Shown here: one piece after another, positions 25,131 through 34,860 of the stretch | Numbering within the stretch: the first letter of the stretch is position 1 | Layout of the letters: each line of letters begins with the position of its first letter | Assembly (NCBI GenBank): GCA_051883095.1 | Contig: JBJETB010000007.1 | Span: 1-64,000, forward strand | DNA: 64,000 nucleotides | Reading direction: 5' to 3' | Source of the DNA: SUG1106 sp051883095 | GTDB taxonomy: Bacteria > Bacillota > Clostridia > Peptostreptococcales > Anaerovoracaceae | Position numbers and translations under genes: made by a program | The notes under the pieces: model-generated | What the model was told of the DNA's origin: nothing | The model's database searches: none | Seen by the model: the letters and a program-made list of their open reading frames with translations, nothing else

Positions 25131-25910
25131 CTATTCGTAATCCTTCGGGTTAAACTGCTCGAAGATTCCTGCAGCACCTGACTCTTCGCACTTCTTCAAA
25201 TCATCATAGCTCCTGATGGTCCACATAAACTTGGCACCCCTGAAGTTTACAAAGGCATTCATCTCCCTGTCCTCGTAGCAGTAGGCAACGAAGTCCGGCC
25301 TGCCCTCCAGATTTACCCAGAGATTCTTAAGCAGGAAATCCTGCAGACCGGTGAGTATAGGCTCATTGCCTGAGACACCTGCATGTTTCTTGTCAAAATT
25401 CTTGTTGAGGCACCCCGACAGCTGTCCGCGAACTGCATCCGGGTAAGCTTTACGGAGATATCCCACTACGGAAGGGCTGAATGACTCAATACAGTAAAGT
25501 CCTTTATATCCCCCAAGGGCAGTCATGACCGCATCGGTCAGTTCCCTGTCATTGCCGCCGGCGCTCTTGATTTCTATAATAAGAGGAACCTTGCCGGAAA
25601 CTTCCCCCAGCACCTCTTCAAAGGAAGGAATGATTTCCTCGCTCTTTTCCAGGAAATAAACCTGAGCCTCCCCAAGGGTAATATCCTCTATATTCAGGTC
25701 TGCACCGCAGGTTCTGCTGAGGCTGGAGTCGTGAATGACAGCCAGCTTCTTATCCTTTGTAAGATGAACGTCAAGCTCAATGCCGAAGCCCTCATCAACT
25801 GCTCTTCTGAAGGCAATCATGGAGTTTTCCGGCACGGCTGGCTTGTCATGAAATCCTCTGTGAGCATAGCGCCATGTAAGTAATTCTTCAAGTATCTGTT
25901 TCTTTTCCAT
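25131..25910 (-). CDS. Glycerophosphodiester phosphodiesterase
   Basis: The protein has 259 residues from ATG 25910 (GAAAGGGGGT upstream; a longer frame overlaps the MFS gene). The catalytic motifs of the GDPD family are clear: AHRGFHDKPAVPENS, GIELDVHLTKD and AVIHDSSLSRTCG, with PLIIEIKS later. It hydrolyses glycerophosphodiesters to glycerol-3-phosphate and an alcohol, and may recycle lipid or teichoic acid head groups. There is no signal peptide, so it is cytoplasmic. It follows the MFS transporter by 28 bp. Confidence 0.93.
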   Translation of the reverse strand: MEKKQILEELLTWRYAHRGFHDKPAVPENSMIAFRRAVDEGFGIELDVHLTKDKKLAVIHDSSLSRTCGADLNIEDITLGEAQVYFLEKSEEIIPSFEEVLGEVSGKVPLIIEIKSAGGNDRELTDAVMTALGGYKGLYCIESFSPSVVGYLRKAYPDAVRGQLSGCLNKNFDKKHAGVSGNEPILTGLQDFLLKNLWVNLEGRPDFVAYCYEDREMNAFVNFRGAKFMWTIRSYDDLKKCEESGAAGIFEQFNPKDYE

Positions 25911-25938
25911 ACCAATACCCCCTTTCTGAATCTGATAT

Positions 25939-27228
25939 CTAGTCTTCAACATCAAAGGCTTCAAGACTGCTCTTCGGTGCCTCCGGCTTGCTGTCTCCGT
26001 GCTTTACATTAAGCATGGTGAAGAAGGCAATTACAGAGAACACGGTTGCATACGGGAACAGTGTCCAGTAACCCACATGCTCAAGGAAAAATCCCGACAG
26101 AATAGGTGTAAGCACCTGTGCCGCCATGGAAAAGGTATAATACATTCCGGTGAACTTGCCGATATCGCTGCCTTTGCACATTTCCACAACCATAGGATAT
26201 GAGTTTACATTTATTGAAGCCCACGCCATACCTACCAGCAGGAAAACGATGTTAACGCCGAAATTCGGAGTCTTGAACAGAAATATGCAGAAAAAGCTTG
26301 CTGCCAGCATCAGAACTCCGAAAAGTATCACCTTTTTTCGTCCTGCCTTGCTGGATATGATTCCTACAGGGATAAATGAGATCAGCGCTCCCACAGAAGC
26401 TACCATCAGAGCTCCGGCAAATCCGCCGCCTTCCATGCCCCACATTTCTGTGGCATACTTTGAGAATGCTGTTGTAACAGCATTGTATGCCATGTACCAG
26501 AAGGCTACAGATAAAAGCAGGAATACAAGGCTGCGTTTTACAGGCTTTGGCAGAGAGGTGTTGCCGTTTTCATCGGTGATTTCCTCTTCGTCCGCAATAC
26601 CCCATTCCTTTTCCTTTGCAATTCGCTCTGCGACAAATTTATTTTCATCTACCTTGGTAAGAATTATAATCAGAGAAAGTATCATAATCACTGCGATTGC
26701 AATGAACAGCGGCTCATAGTCCGGAGTCTTTCCCTCTCCTACAAGAAGCATAATCAGAGCCAGCCCGCAGATAACTCCAATAGCCCCCATGAGATTAATA
26801 ATTGCGTTAGCCTTTGAACGCAGCGGCTTAGGAGTTACATCAGGCATGAGTGAAACCGCCGGTGACCTGAAGGTACTCATTGCAAAAAGTGTTACAAAAA
26901 GAGCCGCCACGAAAAGCACCAGATTCCGGCTGTTTGCCGCCAGCGGCAGGAACAGCATGCCTGCCACCGCAAGTATGGTACCTACGAATATAAAAGGTGT
27001 TCTCTTGCCGCGCTTGTGGTTTACCTTATCGGACCATGCACCGAAAACCGGCAACATTATCAAGGCAAAAATGTTATCCAGAGCCATTATTCCGCCTGAA
27101 AGAGTGTCGCCTATATTAAAGAAATATTTCAGTATCAGCGGAATTATGTTGTCGTACGTCTGCCAGAAAGCGCTGATAGCAAGAAATGCAAAGCCTATAG
27201 TTATGGTCCGTTTGTTGTCAAGCTTCAT
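25939..27228 (-). CDS. MFS transporter (SLC45/glycoside-like)
   Basis: The protein has 429 residues with 12 predicted membrane segments. The start MKLDNKRT at 27228 is chosen because GGAGGT lies just upstream; an upstream in-frame ATG at 27255 has a poor site. The motifs GAWSDKVNHKRGKRTPFIF and SLMPDVTPKPLRSKANAI resemble sugar/H+ symporters of the SLC45 type. The gene overlaps no others and lies between a HAD phosphatase and a GDPD. The substrate is unknown; a phosphorylated or glycerol-containing compound would fit the neighbours (inference). Confidence 0.88.
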   Translation of the reverse strand: MKLDNKRTITIGFAFLAISAFWQTYDNIIPLILKYFFNIGDTLSGGIMALDNIFALIMLPVFGAWSDKVNHKRGKRTPFIFVGTILAVAGMLFLPLAANSRNLVLFVAALFVTLFAMSTFRSPAVSLMPDVTPKPLRSKANAIINLMGAIGVICGLALIMLLVGEGKTPDYEPLFIAIAVIMILSLIIILTKVDENKFVAERIAKEKEWGIADEEEITDENGNTSLPKPVKRSLVFLLLSVAFWYMAYNAVTTAFSKYATEMWGMEGGGFAGALMVASVGALISFIPVGIISSKAGRKKVILFGVLMLAASFFCIFLFKTPNFGVNIVFLLVGMAWASINVNSYPMVVEMCKGSDIGKFTGMYYTFSMAAQVLTPILSGFFLEHVGYWTLFPYATVFSVIAFFTMLNVKHGDSKPEAPKSSLEAFDVED

Positions 27229-27232
27229 GTTT

Positions 27233-28069
27233 TTATTTACCTCCGAAAATTTCATCTGATATCTGCCCTACGCCTTCAAATATGTATTCGGGCTCTATAC
27301 CGGTCTCTTCAATATCCGTTAACGTGCCTTCACCGGAAAGGACGAAGGCTGTATCTATACCGGCATTCTTACCGCAGGCTATGTCAGTATATAGTCTATC
27401 GCCAATCAGCAATGTACTCTCAGGCATAAAGCCGAATCTGTCCATTGCAAGATATGCCATCTGAGGCTCCGGCTTGCCTGCAAATTCAGGTTTTCTTCCC
27501 GTCGCTTTTTCAAGCATGAAGGCAAAAGAGCCGCAGTCGGGAACGTAACCGTATTCTGTAGGACATACCCAGTCAGGATTGGTGGCGAAATAGTCAACGT
27601 CTTTTACCAGCAGTCTGCACGCATCCTCCAGTTTTGAGAATGTCAGCTCTCTGTCAAAGCCGATGACCAGTGTGCCGATGTCATCCTCAAGCACATCGGT
27701 TATGTTGAATCCTTCCGCTCTCATCTGCTTTTTAAAGGATTCAGTACCCATTATGTACATTTTACGGTCCAGAGCCGCTTCCCCGTAACATTTCTTAAGC
27801 CGGTAAATCATCGCATCCACCGAGGTTATGAAGTCCTCAGCCTGAGCCGGTATGCCGAGTCTCTCCATCTTTACCATGTAGCTGTCTGTTCCCTTTGACG
27901 AGTTGTTGGTCAGAAAAATATATCTTCCTCCTGCTTTTTTTATGTTTGACAGAAACTCCGCTGCACCGTCGAAAAGCCGGTCATCAAGATAGAGTGTTCC
28001 GTCCATATCAAGGAGAAACAGTTTTTTAGACTTGAGAGACTGTCTGTCGGTCTTTATATTATCAGTCAT
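27233..28069 (-). CDS. HAD-IIA family phosphatase (NagD/glycolate phosphatase-like)
   Basis: The protein has 278 residues. Motif I is LFLLDMDGTLYLDD (Asp21, Asp23), motif II FLTNNSSKGT near 55-64, and motif III/IV GDRLYTDIACGKNAG. The cap domain between them is of the IIA type. Enzymes of this group dephosphorylate small sugar phosphates, p-nitrophenyl phosphate or glycerol-phosphates. It is followed 5 bp later by the MFS gene, so they form an operon with the GDPD gene. Confidence 0.92.
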   Translation of the reverse strand: MTDNIKTDRQSLKSKKLFLLDMDGTLYLDDRLFDGAAEFLSNIKKAGGRYIFLTNNSSKGTDSYMVKMERLGIPAQAEDFITSVDAMIYRLKKCYGEAALDRKMYIMGTESFKKQMRAEGFNITDVLEDDIGTLVIGFDRELTFSKLEDACRLLVKDVDYFATNPDWVCPTEYGYVPDCGSFAFMLEKATGRKPEFAGKPEPQMAYLAMDRFGFMPESTLLIGDRLYTDIACGKNAGIDTAFVLSGEGTLTDIEETGIEPEYIFEGVGQISDEIFGGK

Positions 28070-28103
28070 ACAGGTATTCTATCATATCAACGATGTTTTT
28101 TCT

Positions 28104-28137
28104 ACAAAAAAACTGCGATTTACAGATTCGCAGTTTT
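28104..28137 (-). terminator. Terminator after the nitroreductase gene
   Basis: AAAACTGCGA and TTCGCAGTTTT pair around an 8-base loop. On the minus strand a T run follows. Confidence 0.85.
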
Positions 28138-28154
28138 CTCTCTTTTATTCTGAT

Positions 28155-28940
28155 TTATTCTGACTTTTTGTCCGGCTCCGATGCTGTCATGAACCCGGCC
28201 TTATGCAGGAAATTTCCCACACTGTATCGAGGCTTTACAGAAATGGCATGCTCAGCTCTGGCAATCCATCCGCGGCCGCTTCTGCCGTTTGTAATGTTCA
28301 GGAAATATTCCGATACCTCTTTTTCGTATCCTGCCAGCTGCTCCGGTCCTGTAATCTCCGGATAAGCATCCACAGCTGAAATAAGGCTCTTGTCCATTCT
28401 CGGCCTCTGAGGCGGCACATCTGCAGGATATCCCATACATACAACGTACATAGGAAAAACCAGCTCGGGAAGATTGAAAAGCTCAGCCATCTTTTCTGTT
28501 TCGTTTCTTACTCCCCCTACAAAAACGCCTCCAAGTCCCAGAGCCTGAGCCGCTGCCAGCGCTCTGGAAGATGCAAGAGCCGCATCGGTAACAGCTACAG
28601 TATACAGTTCTTCGTTATGAAGTACGTTTTTATCCGCCACATCCAGAACCACATCAAGTCTGTGAAGGTCAGCGCAGAACAGCAAGGCAAGTCCTGCCTT
28701 TTCAACCCATTCCTGTCCTCCGGCGAATTCGCCCAGTGCCTTTCTCTTTTCCTTATCCTCCACCTTTATTATGGTATATGCCTGAAGATAACTTGAAGTC
28801 GGCGCACGCTGGGCGCATTCGATTATTGCATCTGTCACATCATCAGGAACAGGTTTTTCAAGAAAGCTTCTGCATGAACTGTGGCTCATAAGAAGCTCTA
28901 TAGTTTCGTTTTTTATTTCGTTTTTTGTTTTGTTCATCAT
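28155..28940 (-). CDS. NfsA-type nitroreductase
   Basis: The protein has 261 residues from ATG 28940 with AAGGAG. SHSSCRSFLEKPVPDD and CAQRAPTSSYLQAYTIIKVED are the FMN-binding opening of the NfsA/FRP family, and GGVFVGGVRNETEKMAELFNLP and VVCMGYP follow. Such enzymes use NAD(P)H to reduce nitroaromatics, quinones or flavins. The C-terminal extension (about residues 190-261) fits the NfsA subgroup. It is the gene after the cation antiporter, which it follows by 11 bp. Confidence 0.9.
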   Translation of the reverse strand: MMNKTKNEIKNETIELLMSHSSCRSFLEKPVPDDVTDAIIECAQRAPTSSYLQAYTIIKVEDKEKRKALGEFAGGQEWVEKAGLALLFCADLHRLDVVLDVADKNVLHNEELYTVAVTDAALASSRALAAAQALGLGGVFVGGVRNETEKMAELFNLPELVFPMYVVCMGYPADVPPQRPRMDKSLISAVDAYPEITGPEQLAGYEKEVSEYFLNITNGRSGRGWIARAEHAISVKPRYSVGNFLHKAGFMTASEPDKKSE

Positions 28941-28951
28941 TTCCGGTCTCC

Positions 28952-30127
28952 TTATTTGCTGCCTCTATTATCGCACATAATCTGCCGGAGCACAATAGGT
29001 GCAATCACTGTTGTAGCAATTACCACAATGACAATAGGCGGGAACATGGCTCCATCAACAAGTCCGACAGCATATCCTTTCTGGGCTACTATCAGCGCAA
29101 CCTCACCACGCGATACCATGCCCACTCCTACCTGCAGGGCTTCTCTGGAGGTAAATCCGCAAAGTTTAGCACCGATTCCGCAGCCAATAATTTTGGTCAG
29201 TGCCGCTGCAGCCAGCAGAATTACGGAAAACAATATAAGACTTCCTGTCATTCCGGACAATTCCACCTTAAGTCCCACACTGGCAAAAAACACCGGTGAA
29301 AAGATCAGGTAGGAAGGAACTGTTATCTTTCTGGCGATTTCCCTCTTTATCTCATGCTGCGAAAAGAAAAGTCCAAGGAGATAAGCCCCTGTAATATCCG
29401 CAATTCCGAAGAAGGTTTCTGAAACGAATGATACTATAAAGCATGCAGCCACGATGTATGTGGTTATGCGGCGCTTCCCCAGGTTCCGGTCTATCAGATC
29501 CTTGAAACGATTCAGAAGATACCCCAGCACCACCATCATGATCATGTACAAAGCTATCTTTATGAGAATTAAACCTATTGAAACGCTGCTGTCTTTCATG
29601 CTTATTACCACGGTAAGAACGATTATACCTATAATATCATCTATTACCGCTGCTCCCAGTATGGCGCTGCCGACTTTGCCTTCCAGCCTGCCCATTTCTC
29701 TCAGAGCTTCCACTGTGATGCTGACAGATGTGGCAGTCAGGATAACGCCTATGAATACAGCTTTAAGGATATCGTCATAATCCGTCATGGCATCGCGGAA
29801 ATAAAAATAGTAGCATGCAGTACCTCCAAGAAGCGGAACCAGCACACCTATTGATGCGATTACCATGCAGGCTTTGATGTTTTTCTTCATTTCGGTCACG
29901 TCTGTATCCAGACCTGCCATAAACATCAGAAGAATAACGCCGATTTCAGCCGTCTTGGCAAGAAAATCAGTCTCTGTTATAAGTCCCAGACATGAAGGCC
30001 CCAGCAGGACTCCTGCCAACAGAGCCCCTACCACCTGCGTCATGTTGACCTTGTTTGTAGCATCACCAAGAACTTTGGTTGATAGAAGTATAATTGCAAT
30101 ACTCAGCAGAAAAGTATAATTTTCCAC
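28952..30127 (-). CDS. CPA2-type cation/proton antiporter
   Basis: The protein has 391 residues from GTG 30127, with AAGGGGGG seven bases upstream; a nine-codon longer frame lacks a good site. There are about 12 membrane segments of the Na_H_Exchanger family, with GLDTDVTEMKKN and GAAVIDDIIGIIVLTVV holding the paired acidic residues of the ion site. No TrkA-N or RCK domain follows, unlike KefB. It likely exchanges Na+ or K+ for H+. It precedes the nitroreductase. Confidence 0.9.
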   Translation of the reverse strand: MENYTFLLSIAIILLSTKVLGDATNKVNMTQVVGALLAGVLLGPSCLGLITETDFLAKTAEIGVILLMFMAGLDTDVTEMKKNIKACMVIASIGVLVPLLGGTACYYFYFRDAMTDYDDILKAVFIGVILTATSVSITVEALREMGRLEGKVGSAILGAAVIDDIIGIIVLTVVISMKDSSVSIGLILIKIALYMIMMVVLGYLLNRFKDLIDRNLGKRRITTYIVAACFIVSFVSETFFGIADITGAYLLGLFFSQHEIKREIARKITVPSYLIFSPVFFASVGLKVELSGMTGSLILFSVILLAAAALTKIIGCGIGAKLCGFTSREALQVGVGMVSRGEVALIVAQKGYAVGLVDGAMFPPIVIVVIATTVIAPIVLRQIMCDNRGSK

Positions 30128-30249
30128 GAATAATCCCCCCTTATAAAAATGCACAACGAGCTATATTATATATTCGGTCCGGATTTTTTTCAACCCCTAT
30201 ATTCCAGTCTTTGCAAATTTTTAATAATCATGTGTGGGGGAATATTTTT

Positions 30250-32367
30250 TCAGACAGCAAGTCTCCCAACCCCTGCAATCAGGCTGCATAGGATGAATCC
30301 GCATACAGTGGGTATAATCGCTGCCAGTGCAGTCCATTTACCGCTGCCCGTCTCTTTTTTTATGGTCAGTAGCGTAGTTGCACATGGCCAGTGCATCAGG
30401 AAAAACACCATGGTGCACATAGCGGTCACACAAGTCCATCCGTTCTCTGTGAAAAGCTGCTGCATTTCCGCCAGACTTCCAAGCTCGGCAAGGCTCCCCT
30501 GCGATGTATAAATCATAATTGTAATCGGTATTACAATCTCGTTAGCCGGAAGTCCAAGTATGAAAGCTGTCAATATCGCACCATCAAGTCCCATAAAGGT
30601 ACCCACAGGTTCCAGCATGTATACCATTCTGTCAAGGATGCTTGCACCACCGATTACCGTGTTGGCAAGTATCCATACTATGAGCCCTGCGGGGGCTGCT
30701 GCAGCTGCGGCTCTGGCAAGGACAAAAAGTGTCCTGTCAAGAACCGATCTTATGATAACTTTTCCGAACTGCGGACATCTGTATGACGGCAGCTCCAAAG
30801 TAAACGAGGACGGCAGGCCCTTAAGCAGGGTCCGTGAAAGAATCGCCGTTACGACCAGTGCTGCAGCAATTCCTCCGGCTATGAGAAGTGTAAGTATAAG
30901 TGCAGCAGAGGCAGACTGTAACATGCCTCCTGCTGAAACGGCAGATGCAAAAAACATGGTAATCAGAGCAATAAGGGCAGAAAACCTCCCGTTACACGGC
31001 ACAAAATTGTTTGTAAGCATTGCCAGAAGTCTTTCTCGTGGAGAATCTATTATCCTGCAGCCCATGACTCCCACAGCATTGCAGCCGAAGCCCATGCAGG
31101 TGGTGAGTGCCTGTTTTCCGCATGCTCCGCAGCATTTGAATGCACGGTCCATATTATATGCAATCCTGGGCAGATAACCCGCATCTTCCAGGATAGTAAA
31201 CAGAGGGAAGAAAATAGCCATAGGCGGCAGCATTACCGAAACTACCCATGACAATACTCTGTAAACTCCCAGTATAAGCATGTCATAAAGCCATGCAGGA
31301 GCACCGGCAGCATCAAATAGAGATGTAAGCTTCACCTGCAGTACAGCAAAACCTGATGCAAGGAGTTCTGACGGGTAATTGGCGCCCACTATGGTTATCC
31401 ACAGAATCACAGCCAGCATCAGAAGCATAATCGGATATGCCCACACACGCCCGGTAAATACTTTATCCAGCCGCCTGTCCCGGCTGTCATGTTTTTTGCT
31501 GTATGAAACCGCTCCGTCACATACTTTCTCAGCAATTTTTACAAGCTGAGCCACTGCACTGTCATCATCTTCCTTAACGTCATCCCGTTCCTTATCCGCA
31601 TCATCACCCGGAACATCATCAGAAACATCATCCAGTAGGTTATCCAGGACATCAGTTAGCTTTCTCAGTGTGGCCTTTTTACGTGCGGTTACTCCGACCA
31701 CCGGTACTCCCAGTCTTTCCGAAATAAGAGAAAGGTCTATCATTATTCCTCTTTTCTCTGCCTCGTCCATAAGGTTTACACAAAGCATGACTTTTGGGCA
31801 GATTTCCATTACCTGAAGAGCTAATATCAGATTTCGTTCCAGACACGTAGCATCGCAGACCACTATAGTCACCTCTGCCTCTCCCGACTGCAGGAAGTCA
31901 CGTGCCACTTCTTCCTCCTGCGAATGAGCCAGCATAGAATAAGTTCCCGGTATATCTACAAGTTCCACACTGTGCCTTTCGGTCCTGAATGTACCTCTTG
32001 CGTTTGAAACTGTCTTTCCGGGCCAGTTTCCCGTATGCTGCCTCAACCCGGTAAGCCCGTTGAAAACCGTCGATTTTCCCACGTTGGGATTGCCCGCCAG
32101 CGCCACAATCCTCTTTTGAGGCTGCACCATGTCTTCCGCCTCCGCCATAACATTGCAGCTGTCCTCTGACCTGAGAGCTATTACTGCACCTCTTATGTAA
32201 AATGCTGACGGGTCACCTGACGGACTTTTTCCAACACATTTTATTTCTGTGCCTTCCACCAGACCTATATCAAGCAGCCTGCGCCGCATTGAGCCTGAAG
32301 CAGTCAGTTCTTTCACGCGTGCCTTCTGGCCCGGCTGCATTTCTTTTAATGATATAATTTTTCCCAT
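30250..32367 (-). CDS. feoB: Ferrous iron transporter, FeoA-FeoB fusion
   Basis: The protein has 705 residues from ATG 32367. The first 75 or so are a FeoA (SH3-like) domain, followed by a G-protein domain with G1 GNPNVGKST at 92-100, G3 DIPGT and G4 NLMD, a linker rich in Asp, then the FeoB membrane domain with the gate motifs (GFGCNAVGV and NNFVPCNGR). FeoB imports Fe2+ under anoxic conditions. The fusion of FeoA to FeoB occurs in some Clostridia. The ribosome binding site is part of a 10-bp inverted repeat with a sequence just after the upstream ABC gene. No FeoC is adjacent. Confidence 0.95.
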   Translation of the reverse strand: MGKIISLKEMQPGQKARVKELTASGSMRRRLLDIGLVEGTEIKCVGKSPSGDPSAFYIRGAVIALRSEDSCNVMAEAEDMVQPQKRIVALAGNPNVGKSTVFNGLTGLRQHTGNWPGKTVSNARGTFRTERHSVELVDIPGTYSMLAHSQEEEVARDFLQSGEAEVTIVVCDATCLERNLILALQVMEICPKVMLCVNLMDEAEKRGIMIDLSLISERLGVPVVGVTARKKATLRKLTDVLDNLLDDVSDDVPGDDADKERDDVKEDDDSAVAQLVKIAEKVCDGAVSYSKKHDSRDRRLDKVFTGRVWAYPIMLLMLAVILWITIVGANYPSELLASGFAVLQVKLTSLFDAAGAPAWLYDMLILGVYRVLSWVVSVMLPPMAIFFPLFTILEDAGYLPRIAYNMDRAFKCCGACGKQALTTCMGFGCNAVGVMGCRIIDSPRERLLAMLTNNFVPCNGRFSALIALITMFFASAVSAGGMLQSASAALILTLLIAGGIAAALVVTAILSRTLLKGLPSSFTLELPSYRCPQFGKVIIRSVLDRTLFVLARAAAAAAPAGLIVWILANTVIGGASILDRMVYMLEPVGTFMGLDGAILTAFILGLPANEIVIPITIMIYTSQGSLAELGSLAEMQQLFTENGWTCVTAMCTMVFFLMHWPCATTLLTIKKETGSGKWTALAAIIPTVCGFILCSLIAGVGRLAV

Positions 32368-32372
32368 ATAAA

Positions 32373-32438
32373 AAATCCTTTCGAATGAGTTTGCCAAAAA
32401 CCTTTTTGTATTCAGCATATTCTCGTGGGAAAGGATTT
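32373..32438 (-). promoter_or_regulatory. Inverted repeat covering the feoAB ribosome binding site
   Basis: GAAAGGATTT, the Shine-Dalgarno segment of feoAB on the minus strand (32382-32373), is perfectly complementary over 10 bases to AAATCCTTTC (32438-32429), just after the ABC ATPase stop. If paired in RNA it would hide the start of translation. No known riboswitch was recognised. Confidence 0.45.
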
Positions 32439-32445
32439 GTGTTTA

Positions 32446-33195
32446 TTACAATACCTTGTCTATGAAGTTTTTTGTTCTTTCATTTTCGGGATTTTCGAAT
32501 ATCTGCTGCGGAATTCCTCTTTCAATTATTCGGCCTTCAGACATGAATACGATTTCATCTGCCACCTCTCTGGCGAATCCCATCTCGTGGGTAACTACTA
32601 TCATAGTCATACCCTCCGATGCCAGTTCTTTCATAACATCCAGTACCTCGCCAACCATCTCGGGGTCCAGTGCCGACGTAGGCTCGTCAAAAAGCATGAC
32701 CTCCGGTTCCATGGCAAGAGCTCTTACAATGGCTATCCTCTGCTTCTGTCCTCCGGAAAGCATATTTGGATATTCATCCGCTTTCTCCGGCAGTCCAACC
32801 CTCTCAAGCAGCTTCATGGCGGCATTTTTTGCCTCTTCTTCTGTCTGTATTTTAAGTGTGACCGGAGCCATAGTAATGTTTTCAAGCACTGTTTTATGCG
32901 GGAAAAGATTAAAATGCTGGAATACCATGCCCATCTTCTGCCTGTGCTTGTTTATATCCACCTCTTTTGAGGTAAGGTCCGTTCCTTTGAAATATATTTT
33001 ACCCGATGTAGGTTCCTCCAGAAGATTAAGGCTTCTGAGCAGTGTTGATTTTCCCGATCCGGAAGGCCCTATTATGGCTATAACCTGACCCTCATTTACA
33101 TTGAGGCTGCAATGATCCAGCGCTGTCACACTGCCGTCGTTATACTTTTTGACCAGATCTTTAACGGATATGATATAATCAGTGTTTGTCTCCAC
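32446..33195 (-). CDS. Polar amino acid ABC transporter ATPase
   Basis: The protein has 249 residues with Walker A GPSGSGKST at about 39-47, signature LSGGQKQRIAI, Walker B MLFDEPTSALDPEMV and the H-loop VVTHEMGF. The sequence is of the GlnQ/HisP class that energises uptake of polar amino acids or cystine. It overlaps the permease gene by 17 bp, and the lipoprotein gene lies before that. Confidence 0.95.
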   Translation of the reverse strand: METNTDYIISVKDLVKKYNDGSVTALDHCSLNVNEGQVIAIIGPSGSGKSTLLRSLNLLEEPTSGKIYFKGTDLTSKEVDINKHRQKMGMVFQHFNLFPHKTVLENITMAPVTLKIQTEEEAKNAAMKLLERVGLPEKADEYPNMLSGGQKQRIAIVRALAMEPEVMLFDEPTSALDPEMVGEVLDVMKELASEGMTMIVVTHEMGFAREVADEIVFMSEGRIIERGIPQQIFENPENERTKNFIDKVL

Positions 33196-33919
33196 GGCGC
33201 ATCCTCCTCTCTATACGTTCTATAACCTTTGATGTAGGGTATGTTATTGCAAAATATATAAATGCAGCCAGCATATACGGTCCTATGGAAATATAAGTGC
33301 TGCCGCCTATGGTCTGGGCGGTAAACATGATTTCGGCCATTCCCAGCACCATGCAGACAGAGCTTTCCTTGACCATGGTTATCACTTCGTTTGCCAGCGC
33401 AGGGAGCACATTTTTAATTGCCTGCGGCAGTATGACAAGTCTCATGCTCTGGGAATGTGAAAGCCCCAGTGAACGTGCAGCCTCCATCTGACCGCTGTCC
33501 ACTGCCAATATCCCTGCACGGAAAATTTCCGCCACATATGCCGAGCTGTTAAGCGCCAGAGCCACCACTCCCGGTATGAATCTTGTAGAATCTATAAATC
33601 CGAATATCATAAACTTCGGTACGATTATAAATGAAAAGACACCATAATATATTATCATCAGCTGTACAAGTATAGGCGTCGATCTGAAGGCCGCGATATA
33701 TGCACCTGATATACATCTGATTGCCCTATTTCTGCTAAGCCTCATAGTTGCCAGCAAAAGCGCCGGCAGTACTGCCATAAGTACAGAAATGACAGAAAGA
33801 ATCAGGGTGTATTCAACACCCTGAATCACTGCATATCCATACTTTGGTAAAAAGCTGAAGTTGAAAAAGTTTGTGGATGTCATATCTACAAACAGACTTT
33901 GCCACCAATCCCAAAACAT
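33179..33919 (-). CDS. Polar amino acid ABC transporter permease
   Basis: The protein has 246 residues with about five membrane segments and the EAA loop EAARSLGLSHSQSMRLVILPQA, typical of the HisM/GlnP family. YIAAFRSTPILVQLMIIYYG is another family segment. It sits 16 bp after the binding-protein gene and overlaps the ATPase gene, so a homodimeric channel is likely. Confidence 0.95.
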   Translation of the reverse strand: MFWDWWQSLFVDMTSTNFFNFSFLPKYGYAVIQGVEYTLILSVISVLMAVLPALLLATMRLSRNRAIRCISGAYIAAFRSTPILVQLMIIYYGVFSFIIVPKFMIFGFIDSTRFIPGVVALALNSSAYVAEIFRAGILAVDSGQMEAARSLGLSHSQSMRLVILPQAIKNVLPALANEVITMVKESSVCMVLGMAEIMFTAQTIGGSTYISIGPYMLAAFIYFAITYPTSKVIERIERRMRRGDKH

Positions 33920-33935
33920 AGACTATTACCTCTCT

Positions 33936-34772
33936 TTATTCTTCAGGTGCGGAAACTTCCTGCCATACATCAGCATAATCGCTGGCGGTCTTCTTAAACT
34001 CCTCAATCTTGTTTTCTTCGTTCATCTTTGCAATTGCTTCGTTGATCTTAGGAAGCAGTCCCTTAGGATCTCCCTTTGCAACAGCTACACATACATCAGC
34101 GGAAGTTCCCAGTTCATCAAAGCTGAGTGCCACTAAATCATCATTGGTTGCCTGATACTGCTGAGCCACGGAACCATCTACCAGTATAGCATCAACCTTG
34201 CCGTAGCTTACTTCCTTTATAAGGTCAAGTACATTCTGGAGAGCAACAGGGCTTACATCAGGAATCTCGCTGATTATATTATACTTTGTGGTAGCTGTCT
34301 GTGCGCCGATTGTTTTGCCTTCAAAATCAGAATATGATTTGAATTTATCAGCGTTTTCAGCCTTTACCAGGAACTGCGGTGCCAGTTCTGTCAGATACGG
34401 ATCTGAGAAGTCGGCAGCTTCCTTTCTTTCGTCAGTGGCCTCTATATCTGCCAGGACCATATCAAACTGTCCTTTGCCCAGTGATGTAAGCAGGTTATTG
34501 AAGGACATATTCTCAACCTGAAGCTCAAGGCCCATATAATCAGCTATGTATTCAGATACATATATATCGATACCTCCAAACTGCATGTCTCCGTTTTCGT
34601 CAGGATACATGAATTCAAAAGGTGCATAGTCCGCAGATGTTCCAAGCACCAGGGTTGTCATCTCATCTTCCTTTGCTTCTTCACCGCCGCATCCTGTCAG
34701 AGCCGTCAGAAGCATAAGCATAATCATTGATACTGTTATAATTTTTTTAATAGTTGCATGTTTCTTGTTCAT
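33936..34772 (-). CDS. Amino acid ABC transporter substrate-binding lipoprotein
   Basis: The protein has 278 residues from ATG 34772 behind AAAGGAAAT (a longer frame to 34826 runs into the promoter). The signal peptide ends in the lipobox LTALTGC with Cys28. The SBP_bac_3 fold follows: LGTSADYAPFEF, LLTSLGKGQFDMVLADIEATDERK and DAILVDGSVAQQY. The ligand is a polar amino acid; which one cannot be told. It is the first gene of the operon and has a near-consensus promoter. Confidence 0.94.
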   Translation of the reverse strand: MNKKHATIKKIITVSMIMLMLLTALTGCGGEEAKEDEMTTLVLGTSADYAPFEFMYPDENGDMQFGGIDIYVSEYIADYMGLELQVENMSFNNLLTSLGKGQFDMVLADIEATDERKEAADFSDPYLTELAPQFLVKAENADKFKSYSDFEGKTIGAQTATTKYNIISEIPDVSPVALQNVLDLIKEVSYGKVDAILVDGSVAQQYQATNDDLVALSFDELGTSADVCVAVAKGDPKGLLPKINEAIAKMNEENKIEEFKKTASDYADVWQEVSAPEE

Positions 34773-34831
34773 TTTTCTATATTTCCTTTCTTTAAGTACT
34801 GATAAAGTACTGATATTCAACAACAAGGATG

Positions 34832-34860
34832 ATTATACGACTATATGAATAAAAATGCAA
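34832..34860 (-). promoter_or_regulatory. Promoter of the amino-acid ABC operon
   Basis: On the minus strand TTGCAT (34860-34855) and TATAAT (34837-34832) are separated by 17 bp, giving a leader of about 50 nt with no riboswitch. Confidence 0.75.
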
